64,000 nucleotides of DNA, taken from NCBI RefSeq assembly GCF_030678875.1, contig NZ_JAUUDS010000005.1:156902-220901 (forward strand). Reading direction: 5' to 3'. Position 1 is the first letter of the stretch. Every line of letters starts with the position of its first letter. This stretch comes from Sphingomonas aurea. Its GTDB lineage: Bacteria > Pseudomonadota > Alphaproteobacteria > Sphingomonadales > Sphingomonadaceae. The position numbers and the translations under genes are program-made. The notes under the pieces were generated by a model. The model made no database searches. It was not told the origin of the DNA and saw only the letters and a list, made by a program, of their open reading frames with translations. This document shows positions 18,810 through 26,979 of this stretch, piece after piece.

Positions 18810-19532
18810 ATGAGCAAGACCATCCAGATCGAGACGCTCGACCAGAGCGGCACGTTCGACGCCTATGTCGCTGAACCGCAGGGTACGCCCCGCGCCGCCA
18901 TCGTCGTCATCCAGGAGATATTCGGCGTCAACGCCGGCATCCGCCGCAAGTGCGACACGCTGGCCGAGGCCGGCTATCTCGCCATTGCACCCGACCTGTT
19001 CTGGCGCTTTGCCCCCCGTATCGAGCTGGATCCCGACGTGCCGGACCAGATGCAGCAGGCGCTCGGCCTGATGGGGCAGCTCGATCAGGACGCCGCGATC
19101 TGCGACATCGAAGCGACGATCCGTACCGCCCGCTCCCAGCTGAACGACGGTCAGGGCGGCAGCGGCCTGGCTGCACGGGTCGGCGTGGTGGGGTACTGCC
19201 TGGGCGGCCGCCTCGCCTTCATGACGGCAGCGCGGACCGACGTGGACGCGGCGGTCGGCTATTACGGCGTCGGCATCGACGGGCTGCTCGGCGAGAAGCA
19301 CGCCATCGCCAACCCCGTGCTGCTCCACATCCCGCAGGAGGATCATTTCGTCGACAAGGACGCACAGGCGCGGATGCATGCCGGGCTGGACAATCACCCC
19401 AAGGTAACGCTCCACGACTATCCGGGTGAGGACCACGGCTTCGCCACCGAATTCGGCGCGCGCCGCTCCGATGCGTCGGCGCGGCTGGCGGACGAGCGTA
19501 CCGCCGCCTTCTTCGCCGACCATCTTGGCTGA
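18810..19532 (+). CDS. dienelactone hydrolase family protein
   Basis: A 240-residue alpha/beta hydrolase. The nucleophile is Cys130 in GYCLGG, with acid Asp178 (QEDHF) and base His209 (GEDHGF), the Cys-Asp-His triad of dienelactone hydrolases. IQEIFGVN near residue 35 carries the conserved glutamate. Family members open dienelactones in aromatic degradation, but many act on other esters, and no aromatic pathway genes are nearby. Start chosen at MSKTIQIETL with GAGAGGA eight bases upstream. Confidence 0.88.
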   Translation: MSKTIQIETLDQSGTFDAYVAEPQGTPRAAIVVIQEIFGVNAGIRRKCDTLAEAGYLAIAPDLFWRFAPRIELDPDVPDQMQQALGLMGQLDQDAAICDIEATIRTARSQLNDGQGGSGLAARVGVVGYCLGGRLAFMTAARTDVDAAVGYYGVGIDGLLGEKHAIANPVLLHIPQEDHFVDKDAQARMHAGLDNHPKVTLHDYPGEDHGFATEFGARRSDASARLADERTAAFFADHLG

Positions 19533-19539
19533 ACGCAGA

Positions 19540-19574
19540 ACGGCCCGCCGCTCCTTCACGGAACGGCGGGCCGT
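19540..19574. terminator. bidirectional hairpin between converging genes
   Basis: ACGGCCCGCCG at 19540-19550 pairs perfectly with CGGCGGGCCGT at 19564-19574, leaving a 13-base loop. It begins 8 bases after the hydrolase stop and ends 22 bases before the terC-type stop. There is no strong T run on either side, so termination may be partial or Rho-assisted. Confidence 0.7.
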
Positions 19575-19595
19575 CTGTCTCCCCCGGCGGGTACG

Positions 19596-20330
19596 TCAGC
19601 CGAACAGCGTGACGATCCCCAGCGTCTCGCCGGTGCCGACCCACCCTTCGTAGATCATCTTGCCCGCGACAAACACGATCACCGCCAGCCCGACATAGGC
19701 GATCCAGCGATACCGATCGATGATCCGCGCGATGAAATTCGCCGCCAGCCCCATCAGCGCCACCGACAGCAGCAGCCCGACGACCAGGATGCCGGGGTGC
19801 TCGCGTGCCGCTCCCGCGACTGCCAGCACGTTATCCAGGCTCATCGACACGTCCGCCACTGCCACGGCCCAGGCCGCCGCGGCGAAGCTGCGCGCAGGCT
19901 TCAGGCCAGCGGCCTCGTCGCCCTCGATCTCCTCGCTGCCGGGATTGTGCGCACCGGCACGGATCTCGCGCCAGAACTTCCAGCTGACCCACAGCAGCAG
20001 CAGCCCGCCCGCGAAGATCAGTCCCACCACGCCCATCAGCCACGTCACAATCAGCGCGAACGCGATCCTCAGCACCAGCGCTGCGCCAATACCGATCAGG
20101 ATGACCTTCCGGCGCTGCTCGGCGGGCAACCCCGCCGCCAGCGCCCCGACGACGATCGCATTGTCGCCCGCCAGCACCAGGTCGATCATCAGCACCGACC
20201 CGAACGCCGCCAGTGCCGCAGGGTCGCCCAGGTTCGAGAAGTCGTTAACGATGTGCTGCCAGATTTCCGCCGGTGATCCGGGCCCCGCCGTGGCGACACC
20301 GGCAGCGGCGAGCAGGGTGGTGAGGATCAA
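19596..20330 (-). CDS. TerC/YjbE-family integral membrane protein
   Basis: A 244-residue protein with about seven membrane helices. The segments LMIDLVLAGDNAIVV and MSLDNVLAVAGAA carry the paired acidic residues typical of TerC-family proteins, which export metals such as manganese or load metal onto exported enzymes. The start is TTG: a TGA lies in frame 12 codons upstream, no ATG precedes the first helix, and a good GGGAG lies eight bases before it. A two-His/Asp cytoplasmic loop (NPGSEEIEGDEA) separates the two helical halves. Confidence 0.82.
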   Translation of the reverse strand: MILTTLLAAAGVATAGPGSPAEIWQHIVNDFSNLGDPAALAAFGSVLMIDLVLAGDNAIVVGALAAGLPAEQRRKVILIGIGAALVLRIAFALIVTWLMGVVGLIFAGGLLLLWVSWKFWREIRAGAHNPGSEEIEGDEAAGLKPARSFAAAAWAVAVADVSMSLDNVLAVAGAAREHPGILVVGLLLSVALMGLAANFIARIIDRYRWIAYVGLAVIVFVAGKMIYEGWVGTGETLGIVTLFG

Positions 20331-20610
20331 GGTCGTGGCTCCCGGCTGTCATGGCGGCAACGGTCCGCCGCCGATCCGGTTTCCTTAGCCGATATGGGGT
20401 CGGATGACAGGGGTGTCATGGGGGGGACGCGCCGCCCCCCTCCCCGACGTCATGCCGGGCTTGTCCCGGCATCCACCGGGCCGCGTAAATGCCGCTTGAT
20501 GCGCCTGCCGCGCCGTGGATGCCGGGACCAGCCCGGCATGACGGAAGCCTTTCTCGGCCCGCCGCGGGCAAAGCCCGCGTCGTCGGTCGGTGCTCGCGCA
20601 CCGCCGGCCG
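20331..20610. repeat. gap with family C inverted repeat
   Basis: Between rho and the TerC gene. Arms at 20446-20476 and 20515-20544 are inverted copies of a hairpin containing ATGCCGGGCTTGTCCCGGCA. The right arm differs at the loop. No gene is visible in this gap. The first 60 bases hold the ribosome site of the TerC gene. Confidence 0.8.
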
Positions 20611-20650
20611 GCATGAATCAGTAGGCGCGCCCGCGCCTACTGATTCATGC
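20611..20650. repeat. perfect 19-bp palindrome across the rho stop codon
   Basis: GCATGAATCAGTAGGCGCG at 20611-20629 and its exact complement at 20632-20650, with two unpaired bases between. The right half contains the last three codons of rho (Met-Asn-Gln) and its TAG stop. In the rho mRNA it would form a very stable hairpin beginning inside the coding region. It could act as terminator, mRNA 3' end protector, or a translation-termination brake. Confidence 0.85.
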
Positions 20651-21899
20651 TGTCGAAGAAGTCCTCGTTGGTCTTGGAGTTCTTCATCTTGTCGAGCAGG
20701 AACTCCATCGAGTCGATCGTGCCCATCTGCATCAGGATGCGGCGCAGGACCCACATCTTGGACAGCTTGTCCTTCTGGACCAGCAGCTCCTCCTTGCGGG
20801 TGCCCGACTTGCCGACGTCCAGCGCCGGGAAGATGCGCTTGTCGGCGACCTTGCGGTCCAGCACGATCTCGGAGTTGCCGGTGCCCTTGAACTCCTCGAA
20901 GATCACCTCGTCCATGCGGCTGCCGGTGTCGATCAGCGCGGTGGCGATGATCGATAGCGAGCCGCCCTCCTCGATGTTGCGCGCCGCGCCGAAGAAGCGC
21001 TTGGGCCGCTGGAGCGCGTTGGCATCCACACCGCCGGTCAGCACCTTGCCCGACGAGGGCACGACCGTGTTGTAGGCACGGCCCAGACGCGTGATCGAGT
21101 CGAGCAGGATGACGACGTCACGCTTGTGCTCGACCAGCCGCTTCGCCTTCTCGATCACCATCTCGGCGACCTGGACGTGACGCTGCGCCGGCTCGTCGAA
21201 GGTCGAGGAGACGACCTCGCCCTTCACACTGCGCTGCATGTCGGTGACCTCTTCGGGCCGCTCGTCGATCAGCAGCACGATCAGGAACACTTCGGGATGG
21301 TTGTCGGTGATCGCCTTGGCGATGTTCTGGAGCATCACCGTCTTGCCGACCCGCGGCGGCGCGACGATCAGCGTGCGCTGGCCCTTGCCCTGCGGGCTGA
21401 CGATATCGATCACCCGCGCCGACTTGTCCTTCTGGGTCGGATCGTGCGGGTCCAGCGTCAGCTTCTGCTCGGGATAGAGCGGGGTCAGGTTGTCGAAATT
21501 GACCCGGTGGCGGACCATGTCGGGGTCGTCGAAATTGACCGCGGTCAGCTTGGTCAGCGCGAAATAGCGCTCACCGTCCTTGGGGCCGCGGATCTCGCCC
21601 TCGACCGTGTCGCCGGTGCGCAGGCCGTGCTTGCGGACCTGATTGGGCGAGACATAGATGTCGTCCGGGCCGGCGAGATAATTCGCCTCGGGGCTGCGCA
21701 GGAAGCCGAAGCCGTCCTGCAACACCTCGATCGTGCCCAGCCCCATGATCTGGTCGCCCTGCTCCGCCTGCTCCTTCAGGATGGCGAACAGCAGGTCTTG
21801 CTTGCGCAGCGTGGAGGCGCCCTCGACGCCCAGCTCTTCGGCCAGCTGCACCAGGTCGGCCGGGGTCTTCTTCTTCAGGTCTTTGAGATGCATGGACAT
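20637..21899 (-). CDS. rho: transcription termination factor Rho
   Basis: A 420-residue Rho of standard length. The N-terminal helical domain ([20 protein letters not shown]) and the RNA-binding OSB fold are followed by the ATPase core. The core has P-loop [21 protein letters not shown], and [12 protein letters not shown]. It is a ring-shaped RNA helicase that ends untranslated transcripts. Starts are possible at MSMHL or MHL two codons later. Autoregulation is common for rho, but no leader peptide was identified in the upstream 270 bases. Confidence 0.98.
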   Translation of the reverse strand: MSMHLKDLKKKTPADLVQLAEELGVEGASTLRKQDLLFAILKEQAEQGDQIMGLGTIEVLQDGFGFLRSPEANYLAGPDDIYVSPNQVRKHGLRTGDTVEGEIRGPKDGERYFALTKLTAVNFDDPDMVRHRVNFDNLTPLYPEQKLTLDPHDPTQKDKSARVIDIVSPQGKGQRTLIVAPPRVGKTVMLQNIAKAITDNHPEVFLIVLLIDERPEEVTDMQRSVKGEVVSSTFDEPAQRHVQVAEMVIEKAKRLVEHKRDVVILLDSITRLGRAYNTVVPSSGKVLTGGVDANALQRPKRFFGAARNIEEGGSLSIIATALIDTGSRMDEVIFEEFKGTGNSEIVLDRKVADKRIFPALDVGKSGTRKEELLVQKDKLSKMWVLRRILMQMGTIDSMEFLLDKMKNSKTNEDFFDSMNQ

Positions 21900-22173
21900 A
21901 TCCGGATGCAGGGTCGTCGGGGAGAAGCATGGGCCGGCGACTGAGATGCGCGAACGGCCAGTGCTGGAGGAAACGCGGATCGGCAGGACGCCGCTCTACG
22001 CGAAGGCAGGAGGTAAGGGGGACTGGAGGCGGCGTCAAGCACCCTCTAAAATCCTCCCCTGCAAGGGGAGGGGGACCGCCGCGAAGCGGTGGTGGAGGGG
22101 TAACCCCCTCTCGATAGCGCAACACCCCTCCGTCAGCGCTGTGCGCTGCCACCTCCCCTTGCAGGGGAGGATT
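21900..22173. repeat. rho/hemJ gap with family D inverted repeat
   Basis: Arms 22048-22070 and 22152-22174 are perfect 23-base inverted copies; each is a small hairpin with core CCTCCCCTGCAAGGGGAGG. The right arm runs into the last codons of hemJ. The same C-rich core is found at 6053-6150. The rest of the gap, 21900-22045, must contain the rho promoter. I see no gene. Confidence 0.8.
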
Positions 22174-22626
22174 TCAATTCAAAGGCTTCACGAACACCAG
22201 CACCACGATCAGCGTCACCGCCAGCGCCGGTACCTCGTTCAGCATCCGGAGCGTCCGCCCGCTCAGCGTCGGCCGCCCCGCCGCCAGCTTCTTCGCATAG
22301 CCGACCGCCCAGCCATGATAGCCCGACAGGATCAGCACCAGCAGCAGCTTGGCATGGAGCCACCCTGCCCCCCAATGCTGGCCGACGGTCGCCAGCGTCA
22401 GGCCCAGCACCCAGACGACGATCATCGCCGGGGTCAGGATGATGTGCCGGATCTTGGTCTCGCGCTCGACCCACAGTGCGGCCTCTTCGCTGCGGCCCGC
22501 GGCCAGCCCCTCCTGATGGTAGACGAGGTAGCGCGGCAGCATGAACAGCCCCGCCATCCAGAAGATCACGAAGATCACATGCGCCGCGACCAGCCACAGA
22601 TAGGCCGCGCCAAGAAGTTCGATCAT
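22174..22626 (-). CDS. hemJ: HemJ-type protoporphyrinogen oxidase
   Basis: A 150-residue membrane protein with four hydrophobic segments. The conserved His in WLVAAHVIFVIFWMAGLF and the Arg/Lys-rich loop with LPRYLVYH match HemJ, which oxidises protoporphyrinogen IX to protoporphyrin IX. It begins one base after the hemE stop, so the two heme genes form an operon. hemJ next to hemE is standard in alphaproteobacteria. Confidence 0.9.
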   Translation of the reverse strand: MIELLGAAYLWLVAAHVIFVIFWMAGLFMLPRYLVYHQEGLAAGRSEEAALWVERETKIRHIILTPAMIVVWVLGLTLATVGQHWGAGWLHAKLLLVLILSGYHGWAVGYAKKLAAGRPTLSGRTLRMLNEVPALAVTLIVVLVFVKPLN

Positions 22627-22627
22627 G

Positions 22628-23644
22628 CTACCCCCTTACTCGCGCGATCAGCCGCTCGACATGCGCGATCGGCGTATGCTGGTCGATGCCGTGGCCCAGG
22701 TTGAACACATGCGGCCGCTCACCCAGCGCGGCGAGGATACGGTCGATGCCCGCATCGAGTTCCTCGCCCCCCGCGATCAGTGCCAGCGGATCGAGATTGC
22801 CCTGGACCGGCATGTCCGGCGGCAGGTTCGCGTGCGCCCAGACCGGATCGACCGTCTCGTCCAGCCCCAGCGCGTCGACCCCGGTCTCGCGGGCATAGGC
22901 GGGCAGCTTGCCCCCTGCCCCCTTGGGAAAGCCGATCACGACCAGCCCGGGACGCCGCGCCTTCAGCGCCGCGACGATCGCTGCGTTGGGCGCGATCACC
23001 CAGCGCTCGAACTGCGCCGGCGACAGCGACCCGGCCCAGCTGTCGAACAGCTGCACCGCCTCCACCCCCGCATCGGCCTGCGCGACCAGATAGTCGATGG
23101 TCATCGCCACGATCGCGTCGACGATCGCCTGGAACGCCACCGGATCGTTGTACGCGAAGCGCCGCGTCTCGCCCTGGTCCTTCGATCCCCGCCCGGCGAC
23201 CATATAGGTCGCAACCGTCCAGGGACTGCCCGCAAAGCCCAGGAAAGTGGTCGTGGAGGGCAACAACCCCGCCACCCGCCGCACGGTCGCATAGACCGGC
23301 TCCAGCCGCTCAGGGACCCGCTCCAGCGCCGCCAGCGCGTGATCGACCAGCGGCGGCTCCAGTCGCGGTCCCTCCCCTGCCCCGAAGCTCAGATCCTGCC
23401 CCAGCGCCCAGGGCACCATCAGGATGTCGGAGAACAGGATCGCCCCATCGAACCCGAAGCGCCGGATCGGCTGCAGCGTCACCTCGGCCGCGGCGTCCGG
23501 ATCGGTGGCGAGCGCCAGGAAGCCGCCCTTCTCTGCCCTGAGCGCGCGATATTCGGGCAGGTAGCGCCCCGCCTGACGCATCAGCCATAACGGCGGCACG
23601 GGCTGGGCGACGCCCTTCAGCGTGGCGAGCAGCGGCTTGTTCAC
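22628..23644 (-). CDS. hemE: uroporphyrinogen decarboxylase
   Basis: A 338-residue HemE that removes the four acetate carboxyls of uroporphyrinogen III to give coproporphyrinogen III. The signature LMRQAGRYLPEYR is at residues 21-33. Further conserved segments are GFAGSPWTVATYM and FDSWAG. Start is GTG (Met-Asn-Lys-Pro). Its 5' end borders the probable replication origin, the arrangement known from Caulobacter and many other alphaproteobacteria. Confidence 0.97.
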   Translation of the reverse strand: MNKPLLATLKGVAQPVPPLWLMRQAGRYLPEYRALRAEKGGFLALATDPDAAAEVTLQPIRRFGFDGAILFSDILMVPWALGQDLSFGAGEGPRLEPPLVDHALAALERVPERLEPVYATVRRVAGLLPSTTTFLGFAGSPWTVATYMVAGRGSKDQGETRRFAYNDPVAFQAIVDAIVAMTIDYLVAQADAGVEAVQLFDSWAGSLSPAQFERWVIAPNAAIVAALKARRPGLVVIGFPKGAGGKLPAYARETGVDALGLDETVDPVWAHANLPPDMPVQGNLDPLALIAGGEELDAGIDRILAALGERPHVFNLGHGIDQHTPIAHVERLIARVRG

Positions 23645-23819
23645 GAGTTCGGTCAGCGTCCTTCTTCCTATAAAAGAAGATTCTAAAAAGGGATGATGAA
23701 GGTGTTGGCGCGTGGGTCCCGGGGCTTATTCGCCCGTGCCGGAAATGCCAACAGCTTGACCCCGCGAACCCCGCAGAAAACCGCGTGATTCGACATGGCC
23801 GTCCCCATTACCCACAGGC

Positions 23820-23828
23820 TGTGGATAA
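23820..23828 (-). promoter_or_regulatory. perfect DnaA box
   Basis: TGTGGATAA, the exact complement of TTATCCACA. It forms an inverted pair with the one-mismatch box TTACCCACA at 23808-23816. Confidence 0.85.
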
Positions 23829-23929
23829 TCTGTTCGGCTGTGGACGGCGCTGTGGATGGATGCCGGGTTTTCCACGGGTCCGGCGCCGGTTGGCGGACCG
23901 GGCCGGTTACGCTAGGTTTCATCCCCGGC

Positions 23930-23938
23930 TTATCCACA
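23930..23938 (+). promoter_or_regulatory. perfect DnaA box
   Basis: TTATCCACA, 37 bases before the ppsR start and about 100 bases from the other perfect box. Confidence 0.85.
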
Positions 23939-23974
23939 GATCCACGAGACCCCGCCTTTCATGGCCTCCCTTTC

Positions 23975-24802
23975 ATGACCCTCACGCGGCTCCACCTCCA
24001 CCTCCTGTCGGACTCGACCGGCGAGACGCTGGAGAACATCGCCAAGGCGGCACTCGCCCAGTTCGACGACGTGGAGACAGTGCGCCATTTCTGGCCGATG
24101 GTCCGGACCGAGGCGCATCTGGAGCGCATCTTGGCAGAGATCGCGCAGAACCCCGGGCTGGTGGTCTACACGCTGGTCAACCCGGCGACGCGGCGCATCC
24201 TCGAGACGCGCTGCGGCGCCCTTGGCCTGCCCGCCGTCGCGCCGCTCGATCCGGTCAGCGACGCGCTGTCGGCGATGCTGGGTCAGCAGGCCAAGGCGCG
24301 CCCCGGCCGCCAGCACGCGCTCGACGCCGCCTATTTCGCCCGCGTCGACGCGATCCAGTGGACCATCGCCCATGACGACGGCATCGCCTGGGAAGAATGG
24401 GAAGAGGCCGACATCGTCCTCGCCGGCGTCTCGCGCTCGTCCAAGACGCCGACCTCGATCTATCTCGCCAATCGCGGCTACAAGACGGCGAACATCCCGA
24501 TCGTGGTCGAGAGCCCCCCGCCCCCGGTCCTGTTCCGGCTCCAGCGCCCGCTGATCGTCGGGCTGACGACCAGCGCCGACCGGCTGATCCAGGTCCGCCG
24601 CAATCGCCTGCTCTCGCTCAACCAGCAGCCCGATACTCCCTATGTCGAGGAAGAGGCGGTCGCGCGCGAGATCGCCTTTGCCCGGCGGATGTTCGCCGAT
24701 CACGGCTGGCCGGTGATCGATGTCACCCGCCGCTCGATCGAGGAAACCGCGGCGGCGATCGTGTCGCTGGCCAACCAGCGTCGCGCCGAACTGCCCGCAT
24801 GA
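23975..24802 (+). CDS. DUF299 pyruvate,phosphate dikinase / PEP synthase regulatory protein
   Basis: A 275-residue protein of the bifunctional kinase/pyrophosphorylase family that switches pyruvate phosphate dikinase or PEP synthase on and off by threonine phosphorylation. The P-loop GVSRSSKTPT is at residues 151-160. The HLLSDSTGETLENIA start and the YSL-type VLFRLQRPLIVGLT segment are typical. Start chosen at MTLTRLHLHLLSD; an upstream in-frame extension would run through the origin. It opens a forward cluster and overlaps maf by four bases. Confidence 0.95.
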   Translation: MTLTRLHLHLLSDSTGETLENIAKAALAQFDDVETVRHFWPMVRTEAHLERILAEIAQNPGLVVYTLVNPATRRILETRCGALGLPAVAPLDPVSDALSAMLGQQAKARPGRQHALDAAYFARVDAIQWTIAHDDGIAWEEWEEADIVLAGVSRSSKTPTSIYLANRGYKTANIPIVVESPPPPVLFRLQRPLIVGLTTSADRLIQVRRNRLLSLNQQPDTPYVEEEAVAREIAFARRMFADHGWPVIDVTRRSIEETAAAIVSLANQRRAELPA

Positions 24803-25392
24803 CCGATCTGGTTCTCGCCTCGCAGAGCGCCTCGCGCCGCGCCATGCTGGAGGCCGCCGGCGTGCCCTTCACCGCCGTCGCCGCGCGCGTGGACGAGGAT
24901 GCCGCCAAGGCGGCACTCGCCCATCTGACGTCACGCGACCTCGCCGATGCGCTCGCCGAGATGAAGGCGCTGAAGATCGCCAGCCAGGTGACCGGCGCAC
25001 TGGTGCTGGGATCGGACTCGCTGGTCGCGCTCGCCGACGGCACCCGCCTGGACAAGCCGGAGAGCCGCGCCGAGGCGGCCGACCATCTCGCCCGCATGAG
25101 CGGCGGCAGCCATGAACTGTGGAGCGCCGCCGTCATCGCCGAGAATGGCCGCGCCGTCTGGCGCCATGTCGAGCGCGCCCGCCTCCACGTCCGTCCGCTG
25201 TCACCGGCGTTCATCGACGCCTATCTCGACGCCGAATGGCCGGCGATCGGCGGCTGCGTCGGCTGTTTCCGGATCGAGGGCAGGGGGGTGCAACTCTTCT
25301 CACGGCTGGAGGGCAGCCACTTCACCATCCTCGGCCTGCCGCTGCTCCCCGTGCTCGGCTACCTGCGCGAGCGGGGGGTGATGATGGGGTGA
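24799..25392 (+). CDS. Maf-family nucleotide pyrophosphatase
   Basis: A 197-residue Maf/YceF-type protein. It starts with LVLASQSASRRAMLEAAG, the family signature, and has the LGSDSLVAL segment with the conserved acidic residue. Maf proteins hydrolyse dTTP, UTP or modified nucleotides such as m7GTP, preventing misincorporation. Which substrate applies is not clear from sequence. It overlaps the upstream kinase gene (ATGA). Confidence 0.92.
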   Translation: MTDLVLASQSASRRAMLEAAGVPFTAVAARVDEDAAKAALAHLTSRDLADALAEMKALKIASQVTGALVLGSDSLVALADGTRLDKPESRAEAADHLARMSGGSHELWSAAVIAENGRAVWRHVERARLHVRPLSPAFIDAYLDAEWPAIGGCVGCFRIEGRGVQLFSRLEGSHFTILGLPLLPVLGYLRERGVMMG

Positions 25393-25417
25393 TGACGGCC
25401 GCTCTCCCGGTAGAATC

Positions 25418-25513
25418 CGTCATCCCCGCGCAGGCGGGGATCCATAGACGCTGACGTCAGCGATTCGTCTCCAGCGTCAGCGCATCTGGATCCCCGCCTG
25501 CGCGGGGATGACG
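25418..25513. repeat. family A inverted-repeat pair
   Basis: Arms 25418-25444 and 25487-25513 are perfect inverted 27-base copies of the CATCCCCGCGCAGGCGGGGA hairpin sequence. The 42 bases between carry a second small inverted pair (GACGCTGACG / CAGCGTCAGCG). It lies between maf and aroE on the same strand. Confidence 0.88.
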
Positions 25514-25559
25514 AAGTTGGAGGGCGGGAATGACGAAATTGAAGGAGAGGCTCGCCGTA

Positions 25560-26372
25560 ATGACCCGCCCCTATGCCGAGGTGATCGGCGATCCGATCGC
25601 CCAGTCGAAATCCCCGATCATCCACGGCTTCTGGGCCGAGGCGCTGAACCTCGACGTGGAATATCGCCGCCACCGCGTCCTGGCCGAGGAGCTTTCCGGC
25701 TATTTCGCCGCCCGCGTCGCCGACCCGGCATGGCGGGGCTGCAACATCACCGTGCCGCACAAGGTCGCCGCCCTTGATCATGTCGCCGATCCGGGCGACG
25801 TGCGTGCCTCGATCGGTGCGATCAACACCGTGTTCCGCCAGCCCGATGGCACGCTGGCGGGCACCAACACCGATGCCGCCGGCTTCTGGACGCCGATCGC
25901 CGGGCTCGATCTGGCCGGCCGGCCGGTGACGGTGGTCGGGGCAGGGGGCGCGGCCCGGGCGATCCTCTGGGCGCTCGCCCGCGTCGGTGCCGGGCCGGTC
26001 ACCATCCTCAACCGCAACGTGCTGAAGGCGGCGGCGCTGCTCGCCTCGTTCGGGCTGAAGGGGCAGGCGCTGCCGCTCGGCACCGCCGCACCCCCCGCCG
26101 CGCTGCTGGTCAACGCCAGCAGCCTGGGGATGACCGGCCAGCCGCCGCTCGATCTCGACCTGTCGGCCGTCCCCGACGATGCCGTCGTCTATGACATCGT
26201 TTATGCCCCGCTGGAGACGCCACTGCTGGCGGCGGCGCGGGCGCGCGACCTCGATACGGTCGACGGGCTGGAGATGCTGGTCGGACAGGCGGCGGTCGCG
26301 TTTGCCATCCTGTTCGGCGTCGAGCCGCCGCGTGACCGCGACGACGAACTGCGCGCGCTGCTGACCGCATGA
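25560..26372 (+). CDS. aroE: shikimate dehydrogenase
   Basis: A 270-residue AroE, reducing 3-dehydroshikimate with NADPH in aromatic amino-acid synthesis. SKSPIIHGFW at the substrate site, NITVPHK with the catalytic lysine, NTDAAGF with the paired aspartate, and the VVGAGGAARA nucleotide loop are all present. Two starts are possible. That at 25560 has AAGGAGAGG ten bases before it and gives the usual length; the ATG at 25530 adds MTKLKERLAV and is less likely. Confidence 0.95.
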   Translation: MTRPYAEVIGDPIAQSKSPIIHGFWAEALNLDVEYRRHRVLAEELSGYFAARVADPAWRGCNITVPHKVAALDHVADPGDVRASIGAINTVFRQPDGTLAGTNTDAAGFWTPIAGLDLAGRPVTVVGAGGAARAILWALARVGAGPVTILNRNVLKAAALLASFGLKGQALPLGTAAPPAALLVNASSLGMTGQPPLDLDLSAVPDDAVVYDIVYAPLETPLLAAARARDLDTVDGLEMLVGQAAVAFAILFGVEPPRDRDDELRALLTA

Positions 26373-26382
26373 TCGTGCCGCT

Positions 26383-26976
26383 ATGATCCTCTTGGGCCTG
26401 ACCGGATCGATCGGCATGGGCAAGTCGACGGTCGCCGCGATGTTCGCGGACGAGGGTGTGCCGGTGTTCGACGCCGACGCCGTGGTCCACCGGTTGCAGG
26501 GTCCGGCCGGTGCGGTCGTGGCGGCGATCGAGGCGGCGTTTCCAGGCACCACCGGCCCTGCCGGGGTCGATCGCGCCGCGCTGTCGGCGGCGGTCCTGAA
26601 CGACGATTCCGCCATGAAGCGGCTGGAGGCGATCGTCCACCCGGCGGTCGCCGCCGAGCGCGCCGCCTTTCTCGACCGGCACCGGGCTGCGCCGCTGGTC
26701 GTGCTCGACATACCCCTGCTGTTCGAGACGGGCGGCGACTCGAAGGTCGATGCGGTCGCCGTCGTCTCCGCCGCGCCCGAAGTCCAGCGCGCCCGCGTGC
26801 TCGCCCGCCTGGGCATGACGCCGGCCAAATTCGACGCGATCCTCGCCCGCCAGTTGCCCGACACCGATAAGTGCGCGCGCGCCGATCACATCATCCCAAC
26901 CGACGTCCCGCTCGACGAGAGTCGCGCCGCGGTGCGCGCGGTGATCGCTTGCATGGGCGCGGACGAAGGTCGATAA
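26383..26976 (+). CDS. coaE: dephospho-CoA kinase
   Basis: A 197-residue kinase doing the last step of coenzyme A synthesis. P-loop GSIGMGKST at residues 8-16, then FDADAVVH, the VLDIPLLFETG substrate region, and the RVLARLGMT lid. Length is normal. It lies 10 bases after aroE. A palindromic element fills the space to the next gene, dnaQ. Confidence 0.95.
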   Translation: MILLGLTGSIGMGKSTVAAMFADEGVPVFDADAVVHRLQGPAGAVVAAIEAAFPGTTGPAGVDRAALSAAVLNDDSAMKRLEAIVHPAVAAERAAFLDRHRAAPLVVLDIPLLFETGGDSKVDAVAVVSAAPEVQRARVLARLGMTPAKFDAILARQLPDTDKCARADHIIPTDVPLDESRAAVRAVIACMGADEGR

Positions 26977-26979
26977 CAT

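Larger units (their letters stand above)
23645..23974. other. probable chromosomal replication origin (oriC)
   Basis: A 330-base gap between hemE and the DUF299 kinase gene. It has an A/T-rich segment at 23661-23690 (unusual for this GC-rich window) that could unwind. A cluster of DnaA-box-like 9-mers lies from 23808 to 23938: two perfect TTATCCACA (23820-23828 reverse, 23930-23938 forward), one with one mismatch (23808-23816), and three with two (23839, 23851, 23868). Two GANTC methylation-type sites lie at 23679 and 23787. Gene context is that of Caulobacter oriC. A frame at 23683-23937 has no protein-like character. Confidence 0.85.

Noticed and set aside
20331..20400. Possible manganese (yybP-ykoY) riboswitch before the TerC-family gene
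   Set aside because: TerC genes sometimes carry one, but I could not fit the paired core; the CCGGGAG sequence is better read as the ribosome site.
23683..23937. 84-codon reverse frame in the origin gap
   Set aside because: It crosses DnaA boxes, has no protein-like pattern and no ribosome site.
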